A stretch of 64,000 bases of DNA from NAT127 sp034717695 (GCA_034717695.1 JAYELS010000072.1:24567-88566), one strand, 5' to 3'; counted from the first letter of the stretch, positions 1-8,591 are shown. Notes: generated by a model from the letters alone, not told the origin. Numbers and translations: made by a program.

Positions 1-103
1 ATGGGTGGCACCGGCGGACCTCGCCCGGGTGATCTGCTTCCTGGCATCCGACGCCGCCCGGGCCATCCACGGCGCCCTGGTGCCCGTGCGCGGCCTGTCC
101 TGA
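1..103 (+). CDS. SDR family oxidoreductase, C-terminal end only
   Basis: Only the last 33 codons are present, read from base 2 to a TGA at 101-103; the start lies left of the window. The visible tail has the typical end of a classical short-chain dehydrogenase: a PADLARVICFLASD stretch (the helix preceding the last strand), then an xxGALVPVRG end where most SDRs have a G-x-x-x-x-VDGG motif. The next SDR begins 10 bp downstream with GAGGA of the overlap region as its ribosome site, so the two are probably co-transcribed. The substrate cannot be judged from this fragment. Confidence 0.7.
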   Translation, partial: WVAPADLARVICFLASDAARAIHGALVPVRGLS

Positions 104-113
104 GGAATCCGCC

Positions 114-845
114 ATGACCGACACCCAAACCCCAGGCGCTCTGGTCACCGGTGGCGCCAGCGGCATAGGCCGCGCCACCGCCATCGCCCTCCGGGACGCC
201 GGCTACACCGTCACCGCCACGGGCCTCACCGAGGGCGAGCTGGCCAGTGCCCAGAGCGATGCCGCCATGGGGGGCATCGACGTGGTCCGACTCGACGTGG
301 GGGATGGCGACGGGGTGACAGACCTCGTGGCGGCCCTGCCCCGTCTCGATGTGCTGGTGAACTGCGCCGGTGTCGGCCGCAGCGGCGACGACTTTACCGA
401 GGAGGGCTTCATGAAGACCCTCGACATCAACCTCCACGGCACCATGCGCTGCTGCTACGCCGCCCGGGACCTGCTGGTGGCAAGCGGCGGCCGCATCGTC
501 AATATCGCCTCGGTGATGAGCTTCTTCGGCACCGGCACGGGGCCCGCCTACGCCGCCAGCAAGGGCGGCGTCGCCCAGCTCACCAAGTCCCTGGCCATCG
601 CATGGGGTCGGGAAGGGGTCAGAGTTAACGCCGTGGCGCCGGGCTGGATCGATACCCCCATGACCAGCGGTCTCCACGGCGATGACGCCTACATCGCGCG
701 GGTGTTGCACCGCACACCCCTGGGGCGGTGGGGCAAACCGGAGGAGATCGCCGCGGCCATCGTCTTTCTGGTATCCCCCGCCGCCAGCTTCGTCAACGGC
801 GCGATACTGCCAGTGGATGGCGGCTATATGGTCACGGGTGTGTGA
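114..845 (+). CDS. SDR family NAD(P)-dependent oxidoreductase
   Basis: A 243-aa classical short-chain dehydrogenase, cytosolic, expected to oxidise or reduce an alcohol/ketone pair. The cofactor loop T12-GGASGI-G19 is at the N terminus. The NCAG motif is at 83-86, the structural Asn at 106, and the catalytic Ser133, Tyr146 and Lys150 are all present. The C-terminal PVDGGY motif is normal. The ATG at 114 follows a TGAGGA ribosome site that overlaps the stop of the preceding partial SDR gene, so these two form a pair. It converges with the minus-strand SnoaL-like gene only 4 bp away. Family assignment is secure; the substrate is unknown. Confidence 0.9.
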   Translation: MTDTQTPGALVTGGASGIGRATAIALRDAGYTVTATGLTEGELASAQSDAAMGGIDVVRLDVGDGDGVTDLVAALPRLDVLVNCAGVGRSGDDFTEEGFMKTLDINLHGTMRCCYAARDLLVASGGRIVNIASVMSFFGTGTGPAYAASKGGVAQLTKSLAIAWGREGVRVNAVAPGWIDTPMTSGLHGDDAYIARVLHRTPLGRWGKPEEIAAAIVFLVSPAASFVNGAILPVDGGYMVTGV

Positions 846-849
846 GGGA

Positions 850-1296
850 TTACCCGATCCCCGGCAGAGCCCCTGGAATATCCACATAACCCCGCCGCCG
901 CAGGAAGCGCCATTGCCCGGCCTCCCGCACCAGAATGTCCCGGTGGCGGCCGATCATGGTCACCACCGGGCGATCCTTGTCGGTGCGATCGATCACCGTC
1001 CACATCACCTCGGAGGTTGCCCGGTCGTCGTCCTCGAAGGCGATGCGGGGGCTGCTGATGATGTGGAAACTCTTGCCCACCTGATCGCCGAGGGCCCGGG
1101 TCATCAATTCGCGGATGGCCTCGCGGCCCTGGGCCACGCCCATGGGGCCGAGCTGCACCTTGCCATCCGCGGCGAACAGGGCGGCGTAGTCGTCGAACAA
1201 ACCGGCATCGAGGTAATGGCCGTAGTCGATGAACAGCTGTTGAATGGCGAGGATGTCCTCGACCCGTTGCAGACGTTTTTCCAGCGCGGTGTCCAT
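850..1296 (-). CDS. SnoaL-like (NTF2-fold) protein
   Basis: A 148-aa protein with the small alpha+beta cone fold of the SnoaL_4/NTF2-like superfamily. An N-terminal helix (EKRLQRVEDILAIQQLFIDY) is followed by the D-A-G-x-x-D-D-Y-A-x-L-F segment typical of these proteins. Members act as small hydratases, isomerases (ketosteroid isomerase shares the fold) or dehydratases, or bind hydrophobic ligands. I chose the ATG at 1296 because AAGGA lies 6-10 nt upstream. An earlier in-frame start would extend back into the acyl-CoA ligase gene. It begins 10 nt after the ligase stop and is the last gene of the MFS/Rieske/ligase operon. A second SnoaL-like gene lies at 37508-38014. No specific reaction can be assigned. 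Confidence 0.75.
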   Translation of the reverse strand: MDTALEKRLQRVEDILAIQQLFIDYGHYLDAGLFDDYAALFAADGKVQLGPMGVAQGREAIRELMTRALGDQVGKSFHIISSPRIAFEDDDRATSEVMWTVIDRTDKDRPVVTMIGRHRDILVREAGQWRFLRRRGYVDIPGALPGIG

Positions 1297-1306
1297 TGGG
1301 GTTCCT

Positions 1307-2863
1307 TCAGCTGGCCGCAAAGCGGGCCTTGAGTTCGGTCTTCACCACCTTTTGCAGGCCCTCGTTGCGGGGGAGGCAGTCGATGATTTCGAGGCGCTCG
1401 GGGATTTTCTGGCGCATCAGGTGTTTTGCCGCGAGGTGACTCACCATATCGTCAAAGGAGAGTGTTTTGGCGCCATCCTCCAGCTCCACAACCGCGCACA
1501 CCAGCTCGCCCCGCTCGGTATCCGGCAGGCCAATCACCGCCACATCGCGCACCGCGGGATGATCGATCAACAGCTCCTCGATCTCCCGGGCCGAGATGTT
1601 CTCACCCTTGCGAATGATGATGTCCTTGATGCGCCCGGTGACACAGAGATTGCCATCGGCGCGGAGCATGCCGACATCGCCGGTGCGCAGAAACCCCTCG
1701 CTGTCGAAGGCCTCCGCGGTTTGCTGCGGGTCGAGATAGCCCTTGCAGACATTGGGGCCCCGCAGCAGGATTTCGCCGCTCTGGCCGGGCGGCAAAATGG
1801 CACCCTCCGCGTCGACAATGCGCACCTCCAGCCCCGGCATGGGCCTGCCATCGCTGTGGGTCAACTGGTCATCGCTGCCGTGGCGGCTGTTGTTGGCGGA
1901 GATGGGCGCCTCGGTCATGCCGTAGGCGTGCACAATGGTGGCCCCCAGCCGCGCCTTGACCTGTGCAAAGAGTGCCGCGGGCTTCGCGGCGCCGCCGCCC
2001 GCCAGCACCCCCATGGTGGGGATCAGGGGCGTTTCGCCTGTCCTTTCCTGCTCCGCCAGCAGCATCTGGTAATGGGCGGTACTGCCGCCGCCCAGGGTCA
2101 CCCCGTAACGGCGAAACGCCGCCACCACGTTGGCGGGGATATATTTGTCGAGCAGCACCACCGCCATACCGGCCATCAGTGCCATCCCGCAGTACAGGGT
2201 GCCGCCGATATGGCCAATGGGGTAACCAATGCTGCCGACATCGGCCTCCGTCACATCCAGGGCAACGGCCATATGGCGACTGGCGGCCATCAGGGTCTGG
2301 TCGGTATGGCGGGCGCCCTTGGGCTTTGACGTGGTGCCCGAGGTGAAGTAATACCAGCGCACCGTGTCGCCCTTATCGGCGGCAAACGCTGGCAATGCCA
2401 CTGGGCTCACCGGCTCTTGTTGCAGACAAAGCACCCTGGGTGAATCGGGCAGTGCCGCCACCACCCCTTGCGCCATGGCCAGGTGCGCCTCGTCAGGGGG
2501 AACGATCAGACATGCCGCCCGCGCCTGGCGCAGGATTTCCGTCAGCTCCCGCTCCCGATAGAGGTGGATGATCGGTGCCTGAATCGCACCCAGCCGAGCC
2601 AGGGCAAAGCTCAGCACCAGCGCCTGGATGGAGGTGGGCAATTGCCAGGCCACCACGCTGCCTGGGCGCACCCCCTGGCCGTGGAGCCAGCCGGCAAGGT
2701 CAAGGGCCCGGCGGTGAAATTCGCCAAAGCTGACCCGGGTGTCGGTTGCCGCCTCAATCAGAAACGCACTGTCCGGTGTCAGGGCAGCCCGCTGTTCCAG
2801 CAACATCCACAGGCCGGGGGCGGACAACAGGTTGCCTCCGGTATCGGCATTCACGGCAGTCAT
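1307..2863 (-). CDS. AMP-dependent acyl-CoA ligase
   Basis: A 518-aa member of the ANL superfamily that activates a carboxylic acid to its CoA thioester via an acyl-adenylate. The P-loop-like motif YYFTSGTTSKPKG is near residue 170, the A5 motif is AYGMTEAP, the A7 motif is RTGDVG, the hinge is GRIKDIIIRKGENIS, and the C-terminal lysine region is ...LQKVVK. The ATG at 2863 overlaps the stop of the Rieske gene (TGATG), so translation is coupled. Residues lining the acyl pocket suggest a cyclic or branched acid rather than a simple fatty acid, but this is weak inference. It probably activates an acid produced downstream of the co-transcribed oxygenase. Confidence 0.9.
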   Translation of the reverse strand: MTAVNADTGGNLLSAPGLWMLLEQRAALTPDSAFLIEAATDTRVSFGEFHRRALDLAGWLHGQGVRPGSVVAWQLPTSIQALVLSFALARLGAIQAPIIHLYRERELTEILRQARAACLIVPPDEAHLAMAQGVVAALPDSPRVLCLQQEPVSPVALPAFAADKGDTVRWYYFTSGTTSKPKGARHTDQTLMAASRHMAVALDVTEADVGSIGYPIGHIGGTLYCGMALMAGMAVVLLDKYIPANVVAAFRRYGVTLGGGSTAHYQMLLAEQERTGETPLIPTMGVLAGGGAAKPAALFAQVKARLGATIVHAYGMTEAPISANNSRHGSDDQLTHSDGRPMPGLEVRIVDAEGAILPPGQSGEILLRGPNVCKGYLDPQQTAEAFDSEGFLRTGDVGMLRADGNLCVTGRIKDIIIRKGENISAREIEELLIDHPAVRDVAVIGLPDTERGELVCAVVELEDGAKTLSFDDMVSHLAAKHLMRQKIPERLEIIDCLPRNEGLQKVVKTELKARFAAS

Positions 2864-3906
2864 CAACTTTCATCCACCACGGTCATGGGGCCAACGGGCA
2901 GGCCCGCCGCTTCGTAGAACTGGTCGCTCCACTTGCGCAGGGCGGTGTAGATCTCCACATCGGACTTGGCAAACAGCGGGCGCTGGATGAATTTCTGGTG
3001 GCGCCAGATGCGGGCGTCCTCCTCGAAGAGGCGCTCGGTCTCGGCCGCCACGTCCCGCACGTATTGGGGCATCACCTCCGGTGAGCGGTGATCCCGGGGG
3101 AAGAAATAGGTCACCCGCAGGTCGGTGCGCTCGTCGTCGATGGGGGTGGCGGACAGCACCAGGCGGCGGTTGAAGCCGTAGTTGAGATTCTTGTCCTTGG
3201 CGCTGCCGTGGTGGTGGAACACGGTGAACGACAGGCCAATGCCAGATGCCCGGGCATAGTGGGTCAGGGCCACCTGGCCAGTCTTGGCGGAGCGAAAGCC
3301 GAAGGACGATCGCCAGATGGGGCCGCTGCCATCGAAGCCGAGAATGATCGGGTCCACCGGCGCGCCGTGGGTGTACTTGAAATGGGCGCTGTCGGCGCCG
3401 TTCTCGTTGATCATCTGGGGGTGAATTTTCTCGTTGGGCTTGTAGACGATGGCGCCGTTGCGGTAGGCGGGGTAGAAGTCCGCCGGGTCGGCGGGCACCG
3501 TATCGTGGTCGAAGAGATCCGCGAGCCAGCCCTCCCGGGGCGGGCCGCCGGCGGGGTCGTGCCACATGAAGATGCAGTCGTGTTTTTCGATCAGATGCCA
3601 CTTGCGCAGCTTTTTGTTGACGGTGTAATCCTCGTAGGGAATTTTGGCGTTGGCCCCGGCGCCGTCGAACTGCCAGCCGTGGTAGGGGCAGGCGATGCAG
3701 TCGTCCACCACCTTGCCGCCGTGGCCCAGGTGGGCGCCCATGTGGGGGCAATGGGCGTCGAGGATCGACAGCTCGCCCCCCAGGGTGCGAAAGGCCACCA
3801 GGTCCTGGCCGAAGTATTTCAGCGGCTTGACGCCACCGGGGGGAATTTCCTCGCTCCACCCCACCTGGAACCAGCCGGTGGGTTTCATGGAAAGGTGCTT
3901 GATCAT
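2863..3906 (-). CDS. KshA-like Rieske non-heme iron oxygenase
   Basis: A 347-aa oxygenase component of a ring-hydroxylating system. The Rieske [2Fe-2S] ligands are Cys53, His55, Cys73 and His76 (CPH-x17-CPYH). The mononuclear iron motif is in ENGADSAHFKYTHG around residue 170. The layout, with a VKPLKYFGQDLVAFRT strand before the cluster, resembles KshA, the 3-ketosteroid 9-alpha-hydroxylase oxygenase, and related single-subunit Rieske oxygenases. The substrate here may be a steroid or another polycycle. No reductase is encoded next to it. The ATG at 3906 has GGAG 8 nt upstream. It sits between the MFS transporter and the coupled acyl-CoA ligase, suggesting uptake, oxygenation and activation in one operon. 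Confidence 0.85.
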   Translation of the reverse strand: MIKHLSMKPTGWFQVGWSEEIPPGGVKPLKYFGQDLVAFRTLGGELSILDAHCPHMGAHLGHGGKVVDDCIACPYHGWQFDGAGANAKIPYEDYTVNKKLRKWHLIEKHDCIFMWHDPAGGPPREGWLADLFDHDTVPADPADFYPAYRNGAIVYKPNEKIHPQMINENGADSAHFKYTHGAPVDPIILGFDGSGPIWRSSFGFRSAKTGQVALTHYARASGIGLSFTVFHHHGSAKDKNLNYGFNRRLVLSATPIDDERTDLRVTYFFPRDHRSPEVMPQYVRDVAAETERLFEEDARIWRHQKFIQRPLFAKSDVEIYTALRKWSDQFYEAAGLPVGPMTVVDES

Positions 3907-3932
3907 GGTCGGGTCTCCATCACAGGGAAAAG

Positions 3933-5210
3933 TCAGCGGGCCGGGATCGGCACCGCAATGGGCTTGCCGTCGCGTTTGCCGGCGGCGAGCCAGAAACAGA
4001 GCACACTGACGAGGGTGCCGAGGGTGATCACCAGCAGGGACTGGCGAATGGCGCCGTCGCTGCCGAGGCTCACCGCAAAGGCGTCGTTCATCATGCCGAT
4101 CAGCAAGGGGCCAAAGCCGAGACCCACGAGGTTCAATACGAACAGGTGCACCGCCACCACCATGGCGCGCATGGTGGACGGCACCAGGAACTGCATCACC
4201 GCGTAGATGGGCCCGCTGTAGCAGAAAAACGTGAATTGCTGGACGAGGAACAGGGCCAGGGCGATGCGCGGGTCCGCCACCGTCAGCATCACCACGGTGA
4301 CCGGGATGCCGACCAGCAGGGCGATGGCGGGGGTGAGGAAATACCAGTGCAGGCCGCGACGGCCGAGGCGATCCGCCACCCAACCGGCGGCAAAGGAACC
4401 GCCAACACCGCCGACCAAAGCCCCGAGGGCGAGCCAGCTGGCCAGTTCGTTCAAGGGCAATTGATGGACCCGGGCGAAAAAGGGCGCGATCCAGAACGAC
4501 AGGCCATAGCCGGCGATGGCGTAGAAGGCGCCCCCCAGCTGGATGAGCAACAGCGCCCGGTGGCGAAAGATCAGCCCCAAGGTCTCCCGCAGGCTGAACG
4601 GGGCCGACGGGGCCACGGTATCCAGCCTGCCCCGGGCGGGCTCGCGAACGGTGAAGTGCACCACCAACGCCAGCAGCAACCCAGGGGCGCCCACCACCAG
4701 AAAGGCGGTGCGCCAGTCAAAGAAATGGGCGATCCAGCCGCCGGCGAGAAAGCCGAACATCACCCCGAAGGGAATCCCCATGGAATAGATCGCGAGGGCC
4801 GTGGCGCGCTTCTCCGGCGGGAAATAATCCGCCAGCAGGGAGTGGGCGGGGGGCGTGCAGGCCGCCTCCCCGAGGCCCACGCCAACCCGCGCCAGGGCCA
4901 GCTGGAAAAAACTCCGGGCGAACCCGCAGGCCACCGTCATCAGGCTCCAGGCGGTTACCCCGAGGGCGATGATGGTGCGGCGATTGCCCCGGTCCGCCCA
5001 GCGGGCGATGGGAATCCCCGCCAGGGTATAGAGCAGCGCAAAGGCGAAGCCACCCAACAAACCCATCAGCGTATCGGACACACCGAACTCCGCCTTGATG
5101 GGCTCCACCAGCACCGAGAGGATATAGCGGTCGATATAGCTGCAGGTGTAGGTCAGGGTCATGACGGCCAGCACGTAGCGGGCGTAGCCTGGGGATTCGT
5201 GGTGCTGCAT
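3933..5210 (-). CDS. MFS transporter (spinster-like)
   Basis: A 425-aa inner-membrane protein with about 12 hydrophobic segments. It belongs to the major facilitator superfamily: the first-loop motif GIPIARWADRGNRRT (a variant of G-x-x-x-D-R-x-G-R-R) follows the second helix, and YIDRYILSVL in helix 1 is typical of spinster-like and hexuronate-type transporters. It is the first gene of the minus-strand operon with the Rieske oxygenase 26 bp downstream, so it most likely imports the acid or polycyclic substrate of that operon. Upstream, only half of the window-wide operator motif can be recognised (5231-5237), so regulation here is uncertain. Confidence 0.88.
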   Translation of the reverse strand: MQHHESPGYARYVLAVMTLTYTCSYIDRYILSVLVEPIKAEFGVSDTLMGLLGGFAFALLYTLAGIPIARWADRGNRRTIIALGVTAWSLMTVACGFARSFFQLALARVGVGLGEAACTPPAHSLLADYFPPEKRATALAIYSMGIPFGVMFGFLAGGWIAHFFDWRTAFLVVGAPGLLLALVVHFTVREPARGRLDTVAPSAPFSLRETLGLIFRHRALLLIQLGGAFYAIAGYGLSFWIAPFFARVHQLPLNELASWLALGALVGGVGGSFAAGWVADRLGRRGLHWYFLTPAIALLVGIPVTVVMLTVADPRIALALFLVQQFTFFCYSGPIYAVMQFLVPSTMRAMVVAVHLFVLNLVGLGFGPLLIGMMNDAFAVSLGSDGAIRQSLLVITLGTLVSVLCFWLAAGKRDGKPIAVPIPAR

Positions 5211-5446
5211 GGAATTTTCTCGCTCTAATTTTTAGTTATGGACAGTCGGGTTCATTCAATCGCCAGCGAGTCAAACGCCAATGCTTCCACGGGGCCATGG
5301 TAGCGGGCCCGGCGCAGGATGGCGCTATCAAATCCGGCCACAGAGCTATCCCTGGCGGTCCCCGGGCCATTGCCCGGGGCGCACCTGAAGCACAACGAGG
5401 GCCGGTGCGCTACAGTGGCGGCAGTGATAACAACCCTGGAAAACCC

Positions 5447-6295
5447 ATGTCCTCACCCACCGATATCCGCGCCACGGGGGATAGCGCCTACTGGGCGCAA
5501 TTCACCGACACCTGGACCACCCTGCTCACCTACCGCTACCTGGGGCGGGTCAACCCGGTGCTGGACCGGGGTGTGACGTGCGTCACCATGCCCCTGCGCC
5601 ACGACATGCGGGACAGCCGGGGGGCGGTGATGGCGGCCCCCCTGGCCATAGCGGCGGCGGAGTCCGGGGGCATGCACGACGACCTGCATATCCCCAATCC
5701 CGTGACCGCGAGCATCGACATCCTCGACGACGCCCGGGGGGTAAACCGTGTCCGGGTACTGCCCGAAACCATCAAGCTCGGCCGCGCCATGGGTTTTTCC
5801 CGCTCCCTGATCGTCGATGACGCCAACCCCGAGCGGGTCATTGCCCTGTCGAGCGGCACCGCCGTGAGCCTCGGCACGCCGCCCCCCGGCTACAGGCCGG
5901 TGGACAACCCGCCCGTTGCGGTGGAGGATCGGCCGGACATGCCGCGCCTGCACCAGGTGTTCAGGATCGCGCCCCTGGGCGACGGCCAGTGGCAGCTGCC
6001 GGCCCTCGACAGCGGCACCGCATCCCCCGACGCCGCCCTCCACCTCGGGCCCCAGCATATCGCCCTCGAAACCGCCGCCAGCGACCTGGCCCACCGGGCG
6101 GCTGCGGGCAGGCCCATTGCCATCCGCCACTGGCAGGTGATGTTTGTCGCCCGGGGCAAGACCGGGCCATTCCGGACACGGGGCGAGGTGATCGCCAGCC
6201 CCGGGGGACAGCTGGCGGTGCGCCTGACCCTCGCCGACGAGGGCAACGGCGGACGCACCGTATCGGCGGCAAGCGCGGTCTACCAACCCCTATAG
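5447..6295 (+). CDS. acyl-CoA thioesterase-like protein (double hotdog)
   Basis: A 282-aa protein with two successive hotdog-like halves. The N-terminal half has the long helix region AAPLAIAAAESGGMHDDLHIPNP followed by strands (SIDILDDARGVNRVRV). The C-terminal half has the matching strands (RHWQVMFVARGKTGPFRTRGEV). This resembles PaaI-type thioesterases/acyl-CoA-binding hotdog proteins fused in tandem. They hydrolyse acyl-CoA to release CoA. The start at 5447 follows a weak TGGAAAACCC ribosome site; upstream in-frame codons look non-coding. It stands alone on plus, 88 bp before the AraC regulator. Family call is moderate. Confidence 0.65.
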   Translation: MSSPTDIRATGDSAYWAQFTDTWTTLLTYRYLGRVNPVLDRGVTCVTMPLRHDMRDSRGAVMAAPLAIAAAESGGMHDDLHIPNPVTASIDILDDARGVNRVRVLPETIKLGRAMGFSRSLIVDDANPERVIALSSGTAVSLGTPPPGYRPVDNPPVAVEDRPDMPRLHQVFRIAPLGDGQWQLPALDSGTASPDAALHLGPQHIALETAASDLAHRAAAGRPIAIRHWQVMFVARGKTGPFRTRGEVIASPGGQLAVRLTLADEGNGGRTVSAASAVYQPL

Positions 6296-6383
6296 CTCCG
6301 GGGGCGTCAATTGACAGCCCCCGGCAACGAACATAGAGTCGGTTATCTGCCCCGACGCCACCGCCCCTTCCCGGTGCCAACCC

Positions 6384-7382
6384 ATGTACAGCGCTCTGCA
6401 ATTCCAACTTGCCAGACTCGCCGAGCGGGGTTTCGCGACCGAGGACATCCTGCACGGCACAGGCCTGCTCCCACGCCAGCTGGAGGATCCCTGGCCGCAC
6501 CTCGGGCAGGAGCACTACAGCGCCCTGGTCCGCAATATCCAGCACCTGAGCGGCGACGCGGCCATCGGCCTCCAGCTCAACCGCGAACTGCGCCTCAGTC
6601 ACCTGGGACTGCCGGGGTTCGCGGCCCTCACCAGCCCCACCTTCGGCGCTGCCCGCAAGCTCGTGATGCGCTATCGGGTACTCAAGGACCCGGCGATTTA
6701 TCCCCGCCACCAACTGACCCGGGACAGCTGGACCATGACCCTTGGGCCCACCTATCCCCTGGCCGCGGATATCCAGCGCTTTGCCATCGAAGGGCATTTG
6801 GCCCGCACACTGCGCTACTGCGAGGAATTGACGGGCAACACCCGGGCCATACTCGGTATCGATTTCAGCTATGCCGCGCCAGCCCACATCGCCATCTACC
6901 GGGAGCTGTTCCCATGCCCGCTGCGCTTTGCGCAGACGGCCTGCCGGGTGATCTTCGACCGCGCCGTGCTCGGCGCCAAGCTGCCCAACGCCAACGGCGA
7001 GATGCACGCCCTCTGCGAGCGGGAATGTGACCTGCGCCTGGGCCAGCTGGAGGCGGCGGAATCGGTGTCCGGCAAGGTCTACCAGGCGATTTACCGCAAT
7101 CATTCCCTCAAGGGGGAGTCCCTGCTCGATCTGGCGGGCGTGGCGAGCCGGCTTTATATCAGCCCCCGCACCCTGCGCCGCAAGCTGCTGGCAGAGCACA
7201 CCAGCTTCCAGCGAATCGTCAGCGAAGTGCGCCGCGATCTGGCGCTGTATTACCTGACGGAAACGTCGCTGCCCACCAAGCAGGTGGCCTTCAGCCTGGG
7301 GTACAGTACCGCCAACAATTTCCACCGCGCCTTCAAGGAATGGACCGGCCAACGGATCTCAGCCGTGCGGCTGTGGGATTGA
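6384..7382 (+). CDS. AraC family transcriptional regulator (OruR/ArgR-type N-domain)
   Basis: A 332-aa DNA-binding regulator. The N-terminal two thirds is the arabinose-binding-like domain found in OruR and other lipid/acid-responsive AraC proteins (LSHLGLPGFAALTSPTFGAA near residue 75). The last 100 residues hold the two helix-turn-helix motifs: LLDLAGVASRLYISPRTLRR, then TKQVAFSLGYSTANNFHRAF. A clear paralogue of identical length is at 57120-58118 on minus. It may control the adjacent thioesterase or the crotonase downstream; the sequence does not decide which. Confidence 0.9.
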   Translation: MYSALQFQLARLAERGFATEDILHGTGLLPRQLEDPWPHLGQEHYSALVRNIQHLSGDAAIGLQLNRELRLSHLGLPGFAALTSPTFGAARKLVMRYRVLKDPAIYPRHQLTRDSWTMTLGPTYPLAADIQRFAIEGHLARTLRYCEELTGNTRAILGIDFSYAAPAHIAIYRELFPCPLRFAQTACRVIFDRAVLGAKLPNANGEMHALCERECDLRLGQLEAAESVSGKVYQAIYRNHSLKGESLLDLAGVASRLYISPRTLRRKLLAEHTSFQRIVSEVRRDLALYYLTETSLPTKQVAFSLGYSTANNFHRAFKEWTGQRISAVRLWD

Positions 7383-7410
7383 GGAAGCCCTCCGCCGCAG
7401 AATCCCCCGG

Positions 7411-8211
7411 CTAGTCCTGGACCTGCTTTGCCCTGCCAATGGATTCCCGCATGCCCCGCGCGGAGATATCCCGGTGCTCCTGGGTGGAGGTGCTGAGGAT
7501 ATGGGTGTCGAAATGGGCCATCACGGCGTTGCGGAAGCCCTGGATGTCCATATGGCGATTGAGGGAGCGCTTCATCATGCGGATGCCGATGGGCGGCGCC
7601 TCGGCGATGCGGTTGGCGAGCTTCAGGGTGAAGTCCTCCAGCTCGGCGCGGGGCACCACATGGTTGACCATGCCCCACTCCTTTGCATCCTGCGCGCTGA
7701 GTTTTTCGCCGGTAAAGAGAAATTCCTTGGCCTTGCGGGTGCCCATTACCCAGGGATGGACCAGCACCTCAACCGAGGCGGCTCCGAGGCTGTGGACCAC
7801 CGGATCGCTGAAAAAGGCGTCGTCCGCCGCCACCATCAGGTCGCACATGTTGGCCACCATGAACCCCCCGGCGATGCAGGCCCCCTGCACCTGGGCGATG
7901 GTGGGCTTGGGAAAATCGTGGATCCGCAGGGCGTTGCCCAGGTAGTGCTCGGTTTCCCACAGCCAGTGTTGCTCCGGCGTGTAATCCCCGCGGGTTTCCA
8001 TGCCGCCAATGAGGTCGTGGCCGGCGGAAAAATGCTTGCCGACACCGCCGATGATCAGCACCCGCACATTGTCGTCGTGCCTTGCCCGCTCGAGGGCGTC
8101 GTCCAGCTCCGCCAGCAGATTCTCCGATTCGGAATTGGCCTGATTGGGCCTGTTGTGGAGAATGCGGCAGACATTGCCGATGAGTTCGTAGGTAATTTCG
8201 CTATAGGTCAT
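7411..8211 (-). CDS. crotonase (enoyl-CoA hydratase/isomerase family) lacking both canonical glutamates
   Basis: A 266-aa crotonase-fold protein. The oxyanion-hole strand GGVGKHFSAGHDL is near residue 55 and the second oxyanion region is GACIAGGFMVANMCDL. Where true hydratases have Glu in G-G-x-E-L, this protein has Met, and where they have Glu in x-P-E-x, it has Val (DPVVHSLG). Simple hydratase activity is therefore unlikely. Other crotonase chemistry (isomerase, hydrolase, C-C lyase) is possible. It is a single gene, expressed from a strong sigma-70 promoter at 8251-8279 that carries the window-wide operator, so it belongs to the shared regulon. Confidence 0.85.
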   Translation of the reverse strand: MTYSEITYELIGNVCRILHNRPNQANSESENLLAELDDALERARHDDNVRVLIIGGVGKHFSAGHDLIGGMETRGDYTPEQHWLWETEHYLGNALRIHDFPKPTIAQVQGACIAGGFMVANMCDLMVAADDAFFSDPVVHSLGAASVEVLVHPWVMGTRKAKEFLFTGEKLSAQDAKEWGMVNHVVPRAELEDFTLKLANRIAEAPPIGIRMMKRSLNRHMDIQGFRNAVMAHFDTHILSTSTQEHRDISARGMRESIGRAKQVQD

Positions 8212-8250
8212 GGCAAACGCCTTGAAAGCCCCGGAGTTGATTGAACGTCG

Positions 8251-8279
8251 ACTATAGGCAGGGGGATAATAACTGTCAA
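8251..8279 (-). promoter_or_regulatory. sigma-70 promoter of the crotonase gene
   Basis: Read on minus: -35 TTGACA (8279-8274), 17-nt spacer, -10 TATAGT (8256-8251). This is a perfect -35 and a 5/6 -10 with ideal spacing, ending about 40 nt before the start codon at 8211. The -35 box lies inside the operator at 8271-8289, so a bound repressor would block polymerase. Confidence 0.7.
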
Positions 8280-8303
8280 TATGTCAGTTATTATCCCCCT
8301 GCC
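8257..8303. repeat. perfect 19-bp inverted repeat enclosing the operator
   Basis: Arms 8257-8275 and 8285-8303 are exact reverse complements, separated by 9 bp. Each arm reads GGCAGGGGGATAATAACTG inward. The palindrome is much longer than the 7-bp operator half-sites at the other promoters and spans the crotonase promoter spacer and -35. It could form a cruciform or give a second binding level. Confidence 0.85.
8271..8289. promoter_or_regulatory. operator site of shared regulon (crotonase promoter)
   Basis: AACTGTC-AATAT-GTCAGTT, matching the window consensus AACTRAC-N5-GTCAGYT with one mismatch. It overlaps the -35 box of the crotonase promoter. The regulator is not encoded in the window; the motif architecture is typical of a TetR-family dimer. 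Confidence 0.75.
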
Positions 8304-8373
8304 CGCCGATACAACCGGACAGGTCTGTCTCGACCGCGCCATGTAAGTCAGCGAATTAACGAATCCAGGATGA

Positions 8374-8466
8374 TTTGTCATTGCAAGGAGCGCAGCGACA
8401 AAGCAATCTCATATTCCATTGAATACTTGTGACGTTGAGATTGCTGCGTCTTCTCGCAATGACAAA
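8374..8466. repeat. MITE-like palindromic repeat
   Basis: Imperfect inverted repeat: left arm 8374-8411 reads TTTGTCATTGC...GCAATCTCA, right arm 8436-8466 reads TGAGATTGCTGCG...GCAATGACAAA. This TGAGATTGC...GCAATGAC type is a widely scattered non-coding palindromic repeat of bacterial genomes. The 8212-8591 gap holds only this, the palindrome and the promoter; I see no gene in it. Confidence 0.75.
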
Positions 8467-8591
8467 GAGTCAGTCAGAGGGCCTTTGAAACATCGCGCAT
8501 TTTTTTCGCCGCCTGCAAAAGCCTATACTTGGCGCCTTAAAAACGACACCGGTGCCCGCGGGCATTCGACACAGACCCACGAGCCCCTGCC

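Noticed and set aside
3907..4383. N-terminal extension of the Rieske oxygenase frame into the MFS gene
   Set aside because: The extension is Arg/Pro/His-rich and overlaps the transporter. The ATG at 3906 has a good ribosome site and a standard N terminus.
5219..5237. A possible operator upstream of the MFS/Rieske operon
   Set aside because: Only the right half (TTTAGTT) fits; the left half matches 2 of 7 positions, so I did not count it.
5360..5379. A GC-rich hairpin before the thioesterase gene
   Set aside because: A 7-bp stem of C and G only, with no T run, expected by chance in this composition.
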